DNA of 64,000 nt from Ruania alba (GTDB taxonomy: Bacteria > Actinomycetota > Actinomycetes > Actinomycetales > Beutenbergiaceae), in contig NZ_FNTX01000002.1 in NCBI RefSeq assembly GCF_900105765.1, positions 1,798,001 through 1,862,000 on the forward strand, in the 5' to 3' direction. Position 1 is the first letter of the stretch, and each line of letters begins with the position of its first letter. Positions 40,483 through 48,351 of this stretch are shown here, in pieces. The notes beneath the pieces are model-generated. The model did no database searches, was not told the DNA's origin, and saw only the letters and a program-made list of their open reading frames with translations. A program made the translations under genes and the position numbers.

Positions 40483-42366
40483 GTCTGAAGAAGCAGTACG
40501 GCCGCCGTCGAGCGGGATGCACGCGTACAGCCTGAAGCCACCCTCGGGCTGGGGGCCTGCCTCGACCGTGCCGCCCACCGTGCTGAGGCGCTCGCGGACG
40601 CCCGCCAGACCCAGGCCTGAGCCAGAGGCGTGCTCCGCGTCGGAGGCCGGCGCCGAGTTCAGCACCTCCACGCTCACGGCGTCGGTCTCGGTCGCTACCG
40701 TGACCTCCACGGTGGAACCGGGGGAGTGCCGCAGTGCGTTGCTCAGTCCCTCCTGAACCACCCGGTAGGCCGTCAGCCCGACCGCCGGGGAGACCTCGGC
40801 GTCCGGTCCGGAGTAGCTGATCTGGGCACCTGAGGCACGGGTGGCCTCGATGAGGTCCGGGATGTCGGCCACCGTGGGCACCGGCGCGGTCGGCACCTCG
40901 CCGGTGCGGAGCAGCGCCAGCAGGGCCCGCATCTCGTTCAGTGCCTGACGGGAGGACTGCGCGATGTCGTCGAACTCCTGCTGGATCTCCGGTGCGATAC
41001 CGGGTTTGCGGTACCGCGCCGTCGTGGACTGGACATTGATGACCGACATGCTGTGCGCGACCACGTCATGCAACTCTCGCGCGATCCGATTCCGTTCTTC
41101 CAGGTCACGACGCCGCTGCAGCTCCTCGGCACTCACGCGTTCGGCCTGCTCCGCCCGGCCGAGGTTCTGCAGCCACGTACGCCCGAGGATCGCCAGCAGC
41201 CCCAGGCCAGCACTGACCGACGTGAGCACAATGGCATTGGCCAGTGCGCCGTCGGGAATATGCCTGGCGATCACCAGGAACGCCCCGGCGGTCAGCATGG
41301 TCCCTGCGGACCAGATTGCTGCAGCCCAGAGCCAGTGGTGGCGCAGGGCAAGCACCACGATCATCAGGCTGTAGGCGATCAGACTGGTCACCGGCCACGG
41401 CCACGGACCCTCGGCGGAGAAGAATGCCCCGGTGAGGTCTGAGGAGGCGAGCACCGTGCCCAGGGCCGAGAGCAGCATGAGAGCAGCGGCGCCACCGGCC
41501 CAGCGCACCGCGAGCACCAGAGCGACGCTCTGCGTGAGCGCCAGGACCATCGCGATCGCCGGATGAATGTTGTGCACAGTGGCGAGCATCGGCCAGCCGA
41601 CCGCGAGCAGGATCGCGGCGGCGAAACCCGTGCTGACCCATGCCCACCCGGTGGTGTTCATCGACATACCGGACGATGACGGCCGGGTCTCGGTGGGGAC
41701 GTCCGTGCCCTCCCGCGCGGCAGACCCGCCCAACAGGGCGTGGGTGATCCGCGCGTCTGCCTCGGCAAGGCCACGGACCACCCACGGCAGGCCGATCAGG
41801 GCACCCACGCCGATCGCCAGGTTGACCGCAGAGTCGAGGACATACATCCCGAGTGCCGTCTGTGGGGCGAGGCTCGGAGCGATCAGTCCCAGCAGCAACG
41901 GCCACCCACTGCCTGCGCTCGGTTCCCCGGGGATGAAGAGTTTCCAGAACCACGAGGTCAGGCCCCCCAGCGCCAGGCCCAGCCAGACCACGGAGACCAC
42001 GAAGAGGATCAGCCGTAGCGGGAAGGCGATGATGGCTTCGAACGCCAGATCCAGCCAGCGGCGATGGTCGGTCATCACCCGCATGAGCCCGGTGACGCTC
42101 TTCGTGGTGGGCTTGTAGTGCGGTCGCGCGACCTGCAGGCCCCAGGACCGCAGTCGGCTGCGGGAGAGATCGGCCATGCTGGTGGCGAGCAGCAACGTCA
42201 GGGGCATCAGCAGGGCACCCAACCAGATGACGAAGGTACCGATCGATGCAGCGCTCAGCGGCACCAACAGGGCGAAACTCACCACAGCCAACGGCAGCCC
42301 GGGCAGGACGTAGCGGAAGTCGTGGCCGAGCCGGGCGAGCCGTCTGGGTGGTGCCTGCGCGTTCAT
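40468..42366 (-). CDS. NarL/DesK-type sensor histidine kinase with multi-TM input domain
   Basis: 632 residues from ATG 42366; the longer frame upstream runs into the divergent regulator gene. The first 400 residues hold a putative sensor region with many TMs (YVLPGLPLAVVSFALLVPL; IGTFVIWLGALLMPLTLLLA; later LLAVGWPMLATV, VLALTQSVALVLAVRWAGG and others). The HisKA_3 box is RNRIARELHDVVAHSMSVI with the phospho-accepting His. The HATPase_c region carries VVQEGLSNALRHSPG and GSGLGLAGVRERL. It is divergent from its response regulator and ends at the desaturase promoter, suggesting control of membrane lipid desaturation. Confidence 0.9.
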   Translation of the reverse strand: MNAQAPPRRLARLGHDFRYVLPGLPLAVVSFALLVPLSAASIGTFVIWLGALLMPLTLLLATSMADLSRSRLRSWGLQVARPHYKPTTKSVTGLMRVMTDHRRWLDLAFEAIIAFPLRLILFVVSVVWLGLALGGLTSWFWKLFIPGEPSAGSGWPLLLGLIAPSLAPQTALGMYVLDSAVNLAIGVGALIGLPWVVRGLAEADARITHALLGGSAAREGTDVPTETRPSSSGMSMNTTGWAWVSTGFAAAILLAVGWPMLATVHNIHPAIAMVLALTQSVALVLAVRWAGGAAALMLLSALGTVLASSDLTGAFFSAEGPWPWPVTSLIAYSLMIVVLALRHHWLWAAAIWSAGTMLTAGAFLVIARHIPDGALANAIVLTSVSAGLGLLAILGRTWLQNLGRAEQAERVSAEELQRRRDLEERNRIARELHDVVAHSMSVINVQSTTARYRKPGIAPEIQQEFDDIAQSSRQALNEMRALLALLRTGEVPTAPVPTVADIPDLIEATRASGAQISYSGPDAEVSPAVGLTAYRVVQEGLSNALRHSPGSTVEVTVATETDAVSVEVLNSAPASDAEHASGSGLGLAGVRERLSTVGGTVEAGPQPEGGFRLYACIPLDGGRTASSDPLPE

Positions 42367-42424
42367 TCCCGGCACGCTATGGTCACCCCGTCTCACGTCG
42401 CGTCCCTCCTGAGAGCCAATCCGC

Positions 42425-42440
42425 CCCCTACTTGCGAGGG
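42425..42440. promoter_or_regulatory. Second copy of candidate response-regulator site in the divergent kinase/regulator promoter
   Basis: CCCCTACTTGCGAGGG shares the CCCCTAC half and spacing of the 40465-40482 site, with a degenerate second half. It lies midway between the kinase start (42366) and regulator start (42493), where autoregulation would be expected. Confidence 0.45.
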
Positions 42441-42492
42441 ATATCCGCCTCGGTCGCCGCAACCAGGCGCATGCACCGATAGTTTGGGACCC

Positions 42493-43197
42493 ATGGTCCC
42501 TCATTCCACCCCCGGCCCGTCGGCGGACGAGCGGCCGGAGATCCGGGTGGCGATCGTCGACGATCAGTCGATGATCCGCGCAGGATTCGCCGCCCTGCTC
42601 GACGCCCAGCAGGGCATCGCCGTGGTGGGCACCGCCGAGGACGGGCTCGGCATCACCGATCTGATGCGCCGCACCCAGCCCGACGTGGTGCTGATGGACA
42701 TCCGTATGCCGAAGGTCAGTGGGCTTGACGCCACCCGTGCCATCGGCGCCATGCCGGGCACGCCGCCGCGCGTGATCATTCTGACCACCTTCGACGCGGA
42801 TGAGTACATCTTCTCGGCCATGCGCGCCGGTGCCAGTGGATTCCTGCTCAAGGACTCCCCGCCCGACGAGCTGATCCATGCCGTGCGGGTGGTGGCCGCG
42901 GGGGAGGCGCTGCTGTCACCGAGCGTGACCCGCTCGCTGATCGCCGACTACGCTGCCCGGCCGCACCGCCCCTCCGGGCCGGGCCCAGAGCTAAGCGATC
43001 TCACCGAACGCGAGCTCGAGGTGATGGGCGCCGTGGCCCGCGGCTACTCCAACGCGGAGATCGCGAACGAGCTCTTCGTCTCCGAACAGACGGTCAAGAC
43101 CCACGTCAGCCGCATCTTGAGCAAGCTGGGACTGCGCGACCGCACCCAGATGGTCATCACCGCCTACGAGTCCGGACTGGTCCGCCCGGAACGATGA
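42493..43197 (+). CDS. NarL/LuxR-family response regulator paired with the divergent kinase
   Basis: 234 residues from ATG 42493. The receiver domain carries IVDDQSMIRAG, the phospho-acceptor in DVVLMDIRMP, the conserved Thr in ILTTFD and Lys in FLLKDSPP. The C-terminal GerE/LuxR HTH is LTERELEVMGAVARGYSNAEIANELFVSEQTVKTHVSRILSKLGLRDRTQ. The start codon lies in a perfect 6-bp inverted repeat (GGGACC-CAT-GGTCCC, 42486-42500). GATAGT about 10 bases upstream suggests a leaderless transcript. It probably activates or represses the desaturase as well as its own locus. Confidence 0.93.
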   Translation: MVPHSTPGPSADERPEIRVAIVDDQSMIRAGFAALLDAQQGIAVVGTAEDGLGITDLMRRTQPDVVLMDIRMPKVSGLDATRAIGAMPGTPPRVIILTTFDADEYIFSAMRAGASGFLLKDSPPDELIHAVRVVAAGEALLSPSVTRSLIADYAARPHRPSGPGPELSDLTERELEVMGAVARGYSNAEIANELFVSEQTVKTHVSRILSKLGLRDRTQMVITAYESGLVRPER

Positions 43198-43201
43198 CGT
43201 C

Positions 43202-43903
43202 CTACGCACGGGTGCGCAGCGGGGAGAGCTGCCGGCCGTCGTCGTCGAAATTGCTCGGCTCGAGCCACGCCTCGAACCCCGCACGCACACCCGGCCACTC
43301 GCCGTCGGTGAGGGAGAACCAAGCCGTGTCCCGGCTGCGCCCCTTCACAATGACGGCTTGCCGGAATGTGCCCTCGTCGGTGAAACCGAGGCGGGCTGCG
43401 GCCCTGCGTGAGGGGGCGTTGAGACTGTCGCACTTCCACTCGCAACGGCGGTACCCGAGCTGGTCGAAGACGTACCGCATCAGGAGGTAGTGCGCCTCGG
43501 TGGACGCCCGCGTGCGCTGCAACGCACGGGAGAAGGTCACCCATCCCACCTCGATCACGCCGTTGTCGGGGTCCTGGCGCATCAGCGCCAGCGTGCCCAG
43601 GGCGCGCCCTGTCGTGTTGTTCACGACGGCGTAGTGCCGGGGGTCCGTGCTGCTCGCCACTCCCTGTGCCCAGTCGTGATACTCCTCCCTAACGGTGAAC
43701 GGGCCGACGCCGAGGTACGTCCAGTCCCGAGCATCGGGGGCGGCGGCGTACGCGTCGTACAGATCGTCGGCGTGCCGGGCAGGGTCGAGGCGCTCCAGTG
43801 TGGAGTACCGGCCGCGGAGAGTCTCGGCCGCCGGGCGTTGCGCCGGACTCCAGTCCCGGACCACGTCGCCGACGGGCTGGCCGAATTCGTTCACCTCGGT
43901 CAC
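43202..43903 (-). CDS. GNAT acetyltransferase, RimJ-like
   Basis: 233 residues. After an N-terminal extension comes a GNAT fold: YSTLERLDPARHADDLYDAY, HYAVVNNTTGRALGTLALMRQ, VIEVGWVTFSRALQRTRASTEAHYLLMRYVFDQLGYRRCEWKCDSLNAPSRRAAARLGFTDEGTFRQ. The pattern of an N-terminal substrate region and LNAPSRRAAARLGF is typical of RimJ-type enzymes acting on small molecules or protein N-termini. Substrate unknown. It is convergent with the response regulator (4 bases apart) and divergent from the DsbA-family gene across a strongly palindromic region. Confidence 0.88.
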   Translation of the reverse strand: MTEVNEFGQPVGDVVRDWSPAQRPAAETLRGRYSTLERLDPARHADDLYDAYAAAPDARDWTYLGVGPFTVREEYHDWAQGVASSTDPRHYAVVNNTTGRALGTLALMRQDPDNGVIEVGWVTFSRALQRTRASTEAHYLLMRYVFDQLGYRRCEWKCDSLNAPSRRAAARLGFTDEGTFRQAVIVKGRSRDTAWFSLTDGEWPGVRAGFEAWLEPSNFDDDGRQLSPLRTRA

Positions 43904-43921
43904 GCTGCTCCTCTCATGCCT

Positions 43922-43961
43922 GCCCTCACGCGCGCGCGTGAGGGCTGACAGATCATGTCAG
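43922..43961. promoter_or_regulatory. Back-to-back palindromes in a divergent promoter region
   Basis: 43922-43945 is a perfect 24-bp palindrome (GCCCTCACGCGC plus its complement), directly followed by CTGACA-gatca-TGTCAG (43945-43961), a perfect 6-bp inverted repeat. Both lie in the 90 bases between the divergent GNAT and DsbA-family genes, so they are likely regulator sites. No regulator gene adjoins them. Confidence 0.5.
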
Positions 43962-43993
43962 AGTGGCGTCATGACTCGAGGAAGGCGGGGCAG

Positions 43994-44686
43994 ATGAGCG
44001 CGGGAGAGGCCGATGTCGAGCGGGAGGTGCTCACGGTTGACGTGTGGAGCGACGTCATGTGCCCGTTCTGCTCCATGGGTGATGCGCTGCTCACGCAGGC
44101 GCTGGAGCAGTTCGGCCACCCGGTGCAGGTGCGGTATCGCAGCTTCCTCCTCATGCCCGACCTGACCAGCGATGTCCCGGTGCCCGTCGACGAGCTGCTC
44201 TCGAGCAAGCACGGCATCCCCCGCGAGCAGGCGGCCGCGATGAACGAGCAGGTGGCGGCCCGGGGGCAGGAGCTCGGACTCGACTACCGCTTTGACCGGG
44301 CGGCGGCGGTCACCACCCGGAAGGCGCACGAACTCAGCCATCATGCCGCCGGCCACGGCAGGCAGCGCGAGATGATCCAGCGCCTGTTCCGGGCCTACTT
44401 CACCGACGGGCTCAACATCGCCGACCCGCAGGTGCTCGGTGACCTCGCCGCGGAGACCGGGCTGGACCGGGAGGCCGCGCTCGCCGCACTGGCCAGCGGC
44501 GAGCATGCCGATGCCGTCGAGGAGGACCGGCGGCAGGCGGAGGAGATCGGCGTCACCGGGGTGCCATTCTTCGTTTTTGCCGGCCGGTACGCCGTCTCGG
44601 GTGCCCAGCCGCTGGAGGTCTTCGTGCAGGCGCTGCAGACGAGCTGGGACGAGACCCGCACCGCCGGCGCACAGGCGGGGTCCTAG
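43994..44686 (+). CDS. DsbA-family thiol oxidoreductase (FrnE-like), cytoplasmic
   Basis: 230 residues from ATG 43994 (GGCGGGG upstream). VDVWSDVMCPFCSMGDALLTQAL carries the CPFC redox motif in a thioredoxin fold. The helical insertion (AVTTRKAHELSHHAAGHGRQREMIQRLFRAYFTDGLNIADPQVLGDLAAETGLD) and EIGVTGVPFFVFAGRYAVSGAQP with the cis-Pro match FrnE/2-hydroxychromene isomerase-type relatives. No signal peptide, so it acts in the cytosol, perhaps in disulfide repair or isomerisation. The phosphatase gene follows 9 bases later. Confidence 0.92.
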   Translation: MSAGEADVEREVLTVDVWSDVMCPFCSMGDALLTQALEQFGHPVQVRYRSFLLMPDLTSDVPVPVDELLSSKHGIPREQAAAMNEQVAARGQELGLDYRFDRAAAVTTRKAHELSHHAAGHGRQREMIQRLFRAYFTDGLNIADPQVLGDLAAETGLDREAALAALASGEHADAVEEDRRQAEEIGVTGVPFFVFAGRYAVSGAQPLEVFVQALQTSWDETRTAGAQAGS

Positions 44687-44695
44687 GCTGCACCC

Positions 44696-45415
44696 ATGGC
44701 CACCGTCATCCTCGTCCGGCACGGTCGTTCGACCGCCAACGTCGACGGCGTCCTCGCCGGTCGCACGCCAGGTGTGCTTCTCGACGACCTCGGCCGGGAG
44801 CAGGCCGAGCGCACGGCGCAGCGACTCGCCGTAGTTCCCTTGGTGGAGGTGGTCTCCAGTCCGATCGAGCGGTGCGTGCAGACCGCCCGGACTCTCCTGA
44901 AGCAGCAGGACGATCTCGAGCTGCGGCTGGATGAAGCCGTCACCGAGTGCGACTACGGACGGTGGCAGGGTCTGTCGCTGGGCGACCTCGTCAAGGAGCC
45001 GCTGTGGCCGGTGGTCCAGGGCCAGCCCTCTGCCGTCGTCTTCCCCGGGGGTGAGTCGCTGGCGGCGATGCAGGCCCGCGCGGTGGGCGCTATCCGGCGC
45101 CGCGATGCTGAGATCGAGACGAAGCACGGCGCAGGTGCGGTCTGGGCCGTGGTCAGCCACGGTGACATCATCAAGTCCGTCCTCGCCGATGCGCTGGGCA
45201 TGCACCTGGACCTCTTCCAACGACTCAACGTCGGCCCGGCGTCCATCTCCGTGGTCCGCTACGGCGCCTCCCGGCCAGACGTGGTCTCGACCAACACCGA
45301 GTTCGGAGATCTCACGTGGCTACGGGCCGGCGGGCCGGTCGCCGACGCGCCGGTCGGGGGCGGGGCCGGACATGAACGGGCGGGTGTCGATGACGGGGGA
45401 GACGCCGGCTCGTAG
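44696..45415 (+). CDS. Histidine phosphatase (phosphoglycerate mutase-like, MSMEG_4193 type)
   Basis: 239 residues. The catalytic motif LVRHGRSTAN provides the phospho-accepting His, with the second His in VVSHGDIIKSVLADALG and the conserved Glu in VTECDYGRWQG. SSPIERCVQTARTL carries the phosphate-binding Arg. The set phosphatase / DUF3090 / SCO1664-like is a conserved actinobacterial operon. TAGGCT about 8 bases before ATG 44696 suggests a leaderless promoter. The last 20 residues are Gly/Asp-rich and probably disordered. Confidence 0.92.
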   Translation: MATVILVRHGRSTANVDGVLAGRTPGVLLDDLGREQAERTAQRLAVVPLVEVVSSPIERCVQTARTLLKQQDDLELRLDEAVTECDYGRWQGLSLGDLVKEPLWPVVQGQPSAVVFPGGESLAAMQARAVGAIRRRDAEIETKHGAGAVWAVVSHGDIIKSVLADALGMHLDLFQRLNVGPASISVVRYGASRPDVVSTNTEFGDLTWLRAGGPVADAPVGGGAGHERAGVDDGGDAGS

Positions 45416-45424
45416 ACTGGCATC

Positions 45425-45985
45425 ATGTCGACCCTCGTCCATGAGTACGACTGGCCCGATCGCGTCGTTGTCGGCACTGTCGGCCGCCCCGGTGAACGCA
45501 CCTTCTACCTGCAGGTGCGGCATGGCACCCGTTCCACCTGTGTCGCGCTCGAGAAGGAGCAGTCCGTGCTCCTCGCCGAGAAGATGGACGAGCTCCTCGA
45601 TGAGCTCTCGGCCGACCAGAACCACCCCGTCACCGCCCCCAAGGAAGTCCCGGGCGAGCTCGTCGACGAGGACCCCCTGGACGAGCCCGTGATCGAGGAG
45701 TTCCGTTCCGGGGCGATGAGCCTCGGCTGGGACCCCCGGACCGCGCAGATCCTCATCGAGGCGTTCGCCCTCGAGGTGCCGGAGGAGGGCGACGTGCTCG
45801 GCGCGGGCGAGGACGCAGCCGACGAGCCGAGCGAGATGCTCCGCGTGCGGATCCCGGTCGGTGCCGCGCGAGCGTTCGCGCAACGCACCCGCCAGGTGGC
45901 GCATGCCGGACGCCCGATCTGCCCGCTCTGCGCCCGCCCGGTCGACCCGGACGGACATGTGTGCAACCTCCTCGATGACCGGTGA
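45425..45985 (+). CDS. DUF3090 family protein
   Basis: 186 residues. Begins VHEYDWPDRVVVGTVGRPGERTFYLQVRHGTRSTCVALEKEQSVLLAEKMDELLDEL and ends with a zinc-binding CPLCARPVDPDGHVCNLLD, both diagnostic for DUF3090. An acidic stretch (VPEEGDVLGAGEDAADEPSE) precedes RVRIPVGAARAFAQRTRQVAHAGRP. Function unknown. It lies between the phosphatase and the SCO1664-like gene, which it overlaps by 11 bases. TAGACT about 8 bases before ATG 45425 may be a leaderless internal promoter. Confidence 0.92.
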   Translation: MSTLVHEYDWPDRVVVGTVGRPGERTFYLQVRHGTRSTCVALEKEQSVLLAEKMDELLDELSADQNHPVTAPKEVPGELVDEDPLDEPVIEEFRSGAMSLGWDPRTAQILIEAFALEVPEEGDVLGAGEDAADEPSEMLRVRIPVGAARAFAQRTRQVAHAGRPICPLCARPVDPDGHVCNLLDDR

Positions 45986-46775
45986 GCCGTTGCGGCTCGA
46001 CCTCGAGCCCGGTGACGTGGATCTCCAGCACGGTGAGCTGAATCTCGCGGGCCGCATCACGGTCGCCTCCAACGCCACATTCGTCGGACGGATCGGTGAC
46101 GACGCCGTCGTCTACAAGCCGATTGCCGGCGAGCGGCCCCTGTGGGACTTCCCGGACGGAACCCTCGCGTCCCGGGAAGTAGCCGCCTACCTGGTCTCGG
46201 AAGCCCTTGACTGGCGGATCGTCCCGCGCACCTGGCTCCGCGACGGACCGTTCGGCACCGGCATGGTGCAGCTGTGGCAGGAACCGGACCTCGAGCAGGA
46301 CCCGGTGGATGTCGTCCCCTCGACAGAGGTCCCTACCAAGGGCTGGTGCACCGTGATGGAGGGGCACGACGAGAACGGGCAGATCGTCTCCGTGATCCAT
46401 GAGGACGCTGCCGCCCTGCGGCGGATCGCCGTCTTCGACGTTCTGGTGAACAACGCCGACCGCAAGGGCAGCCACATCCTGCCGGCCACCGACGGCCACC
46501 GCTACGGCGTGGACCACGGGGTCAGCTTCCACACCGAGCCCAAGCTGCGCACCGTGCTGTGGGGGTGGATCGACGAGCCGCTCGATCCGGACGAGGTGGC
46601 CGGGGTGGAGCGGGTGCGGTCGGAGCTGAGCGGCGATCTGGGGGAGCAGCTCGCTCTCCTGCTGAGCGAGCCGGAGGTTGAGGCCCTCGCCGCGCGATGC
46701 GAGCGGCTGCGCGCCACCGGCGCTTTCCCGAGCCCGGGTGGAGATGCTCCAGCCGTGCCGTGGCCGTTGTTCTGA
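45975..46775 (+). CDS. SCO1664 family (PI3/PI4-kinase-like fold) protein
   Basis: 266 residues starting at ATG 45975, inside the end of the DUF3090 gene. The segment NATFVGRIGDDAVVYKPIAGERPLWDFPDGTLASREVAAYLVSEALDW is the kinase-like N-lobe with Lys. FDVLVNNADRKGSHILPATDGHRYGVDHGVSFH has the N-D-R and D-H catalytic/metal residues seen in HipA-, PI4K- and Fam20-type kinases. The substrate is unknown. In many actinobacteria mshC (mycothiol ligase) follows this gene; here it does not. Confidence 0.88.
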   Translation: MTGEPLRLDLEPGDVDLQHGELNLAGRITVASNATFVGRIGDDAVVYKPIAGERPLWDFPDGTLASREVAAYLVSEALDWRIVPRTWLRDGPFGTGMVQLWQEPDLEQDPVDVVPSTEVPTKGWCTVMEGHDENGQIVSVIHEDAAALRRIAVFDVLVNNADRKGSHILPATDGHRYGVDHGVSFHTEPKLRTVLWGWIDEPLDPDEVAGVERVRSELSGDLGEQLALLLSEPEVEALAARCERLRATGAFPSPGGDAPAVPWPLF

Positions 46776-47005
46776 CGTGCGGTGCGCACCGACGGCAGGT
46801 GCGCTCACTCGAGAGGGAGGGGCCGCCGTCGCGGGCTCATGACGGAAAACTGACGCCCGCCAACTCAGCGGAAATCTGCAGCTGCTCTCGGTGATCGGGG
46901 CGCAGGAACTGAGATGAGCGGCCGGGCTGTCGAGAACGCGGCGGCGGTTCCGTCCTAGGAGCACAGGCGGCTGTACCAGGCCGCATGAGATGAAGGAGAG
47001 GCACC

Positions 47006-47446
47006 ATGACGATTGTGCGGATGGACCATGTGAGCGTCGTCGTTGACGACCTGGACGCGGCTGTGGAGTTCTTCACCGCGCTCGGAATGGAACTGGAGGG
47101 AACGGCGCCCATCGAGGGGCCGTGGGTCGACCGGGTGAACGCACTCGACCACGTCCGCGTGGACATTGCGATGATGCGGACCCCGGACGGGCACGGTCGG
47201 CTGGAGCTGACGAAGTTCCACCACCCGACGGCGATCAGCGCGCAGCCTGAGAACGCCCTCGGCAACACGCTGGGCCTACGCAGCGTCATGTTCGCCGTCG
47301 ACGACCTCGACGCGACCATCGCCAGCGTGCGAGCCCACGGTGGGGAACTCATCGGTGAGGTAGCGCAGTACCAGGACAGTTTTCGACTGTGCTATCTCCG
47401 GGGTCCGGCGGGGATCATCGTCTCCTTGGCCGAGCAGCTCACCTGA
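47006..47446 (+). CDS. VOC-family (glyoxalase/bleomycin resistance-like) protein
   Basis: 146 residues with two beta-alpha-beta-beta-beta repeats: MDHVSVVVDDLDAAVEFFTALGMELEG and LRSVMFAVDDLDATIASVRAHGGELIG. Metal-ligand candidates are the His in MDHVSV, Glu in RLELTKF and Glu near GGELIGEV, plus the C-terminal YLRGPAGIIVSLAEQL. Members are isomerases, dioxygenases or resistance proteins; no specific reaction can be assigned. AGGAGAGGCACC lies just before ATG 47006. The 230 bases before it, after the SCO1664-like gene, contain nothing I recognise. Confidence 0.88.
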   Translation: MTIVRMDHVSVVVDDLDAAVEFFTALGMELEGTAPIEGPWVDRVNALDHVRVDIAMMRTPDGHGRLELTKFHHPTAISAQPENALGNTLGLRSVMFAVDDLDATIASVRAHGGELIGEVAQYQDSFRLCYLRGPAGIIVSLAEQLT

Positions 47447-47484
47447 TCAGCCTGCGCGCTACCTCGCGTGCTGCCGGCTGAGGG

Positions 47485-48237
47485 TCACCCCAGGTAGGGC
47501 TCCACCCACGCTGCCGCGATCCGGGCCGCCCGCTGTGCCTGTCCCGGCTCGGTGAGCAGGTGATCGGCACCTTCGAGCGAGACGAAGCTGCGCGGGTGGC
47601 GGGCCATCCGGAAGATCTCGCTGGCGTTGTCGATCCCGACCGTCTGGTCGGTCGGTGAGTGCATGATCAGCAGCGGCCGGTCCAATGCGGTCACCTTGTC
47701 GGTCAGGTCCGCCCTGCGGACGTCCTCGACGAAGTCCCGTTTGAGCGTCAGCGCTCGTCCGCCGACGAGCCACTCGGCGCTTCCGTCCTGGCAGGCGCGA
47801 TCGACGACTGCGTCATAGTGCCGTTCCACGTTGCTGGGGTCCGACGGTGCTGCGATGCTGACGACGGCCCCCACCTGTGCGTCCCGGCCGGCGGCGATCG
47901 CGGCCGCACCACCCCAGGAGTGCCCGACCAGCATCGAGACCGGGGTGCCCCGCTCGGCCATGAATCGCGTGGCCACCACGGTGTCGCGCACCTTCACCGT
48001 GAACGACCCGTCTCCCCAGTCCCCGTCCGAGTCGGTGAGTCCCAGAGCGTCGAAGCGGAGCATTCCGATGCCCTCGGCCGCGAGCTGCTTGCAGATCCGC
48101 GCTGCCGCGGGGCAGTCCTTGCCCAGGGTGAAGCCGTGCACGAACACGCCCCAGCCGCGAACCTCACCCACCGGCACATCCAGCACACCCGTGAGCATCG
48201 GCCCGGTCGAGCTCGGGAAGCGCACCTGCTCCGCCAT
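47485..48237 (-). CDS. Alpha/beta hydrolase (dienelactone/S9-like small esterase type)
   Basis: 250 residues from ATG 48237, chosen because GGAGGA ends 6 bases upstream; ATG 48243 directly abuts that site. RGWGVFVHGFTLGKDCPAAARIC is the oxyanion strand, the nucleophile elbow is VGHSWGGAAA (Ser), the acid is in LLIMHSPTDQTVGIDNA and the catalytic His in LEGADHLLTEPGQA. It is an intracellular acyl hydrolase of unknown substrate. The frame continues open far upstream (to 49410) but that region is the antisense of the flavin/NAD-binding gene. Confidence 0.88.
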   Translation of the reverse strand: MAEQVRFPSSTGPMLTGVLDVPVGEVRGWGVFVHGFTLGKDCPAAARICKQLAAEGIGMLRFDALGLTDSDGDWGDGSFTVKVRDTVVATRFMAERGTPVSMLVGHSWGGAAAIAAGRDAQVGAVVSIAAPSDPSNVERHYDAVVDRACQDGSAEWLVGGRALTLKRDFVEDVRRADLTDKVTALDRPLLIMHSPTDQTVGIDNASEIFRMARHPRSFVSLEGADHLLTEPGQAQRAARIAAAWVEPYLG

Positions 48238-48351
48238 CGTCATTCCTCCAGCATGCGTCGTCGGACGGACACCGTAACGCGGGTCGACGTCGCTCTCGCG
48301 CCAGCCGATGCGGCTCCGCGGTCCGCGCCGACCCCGCGCGACGACAGCGCT

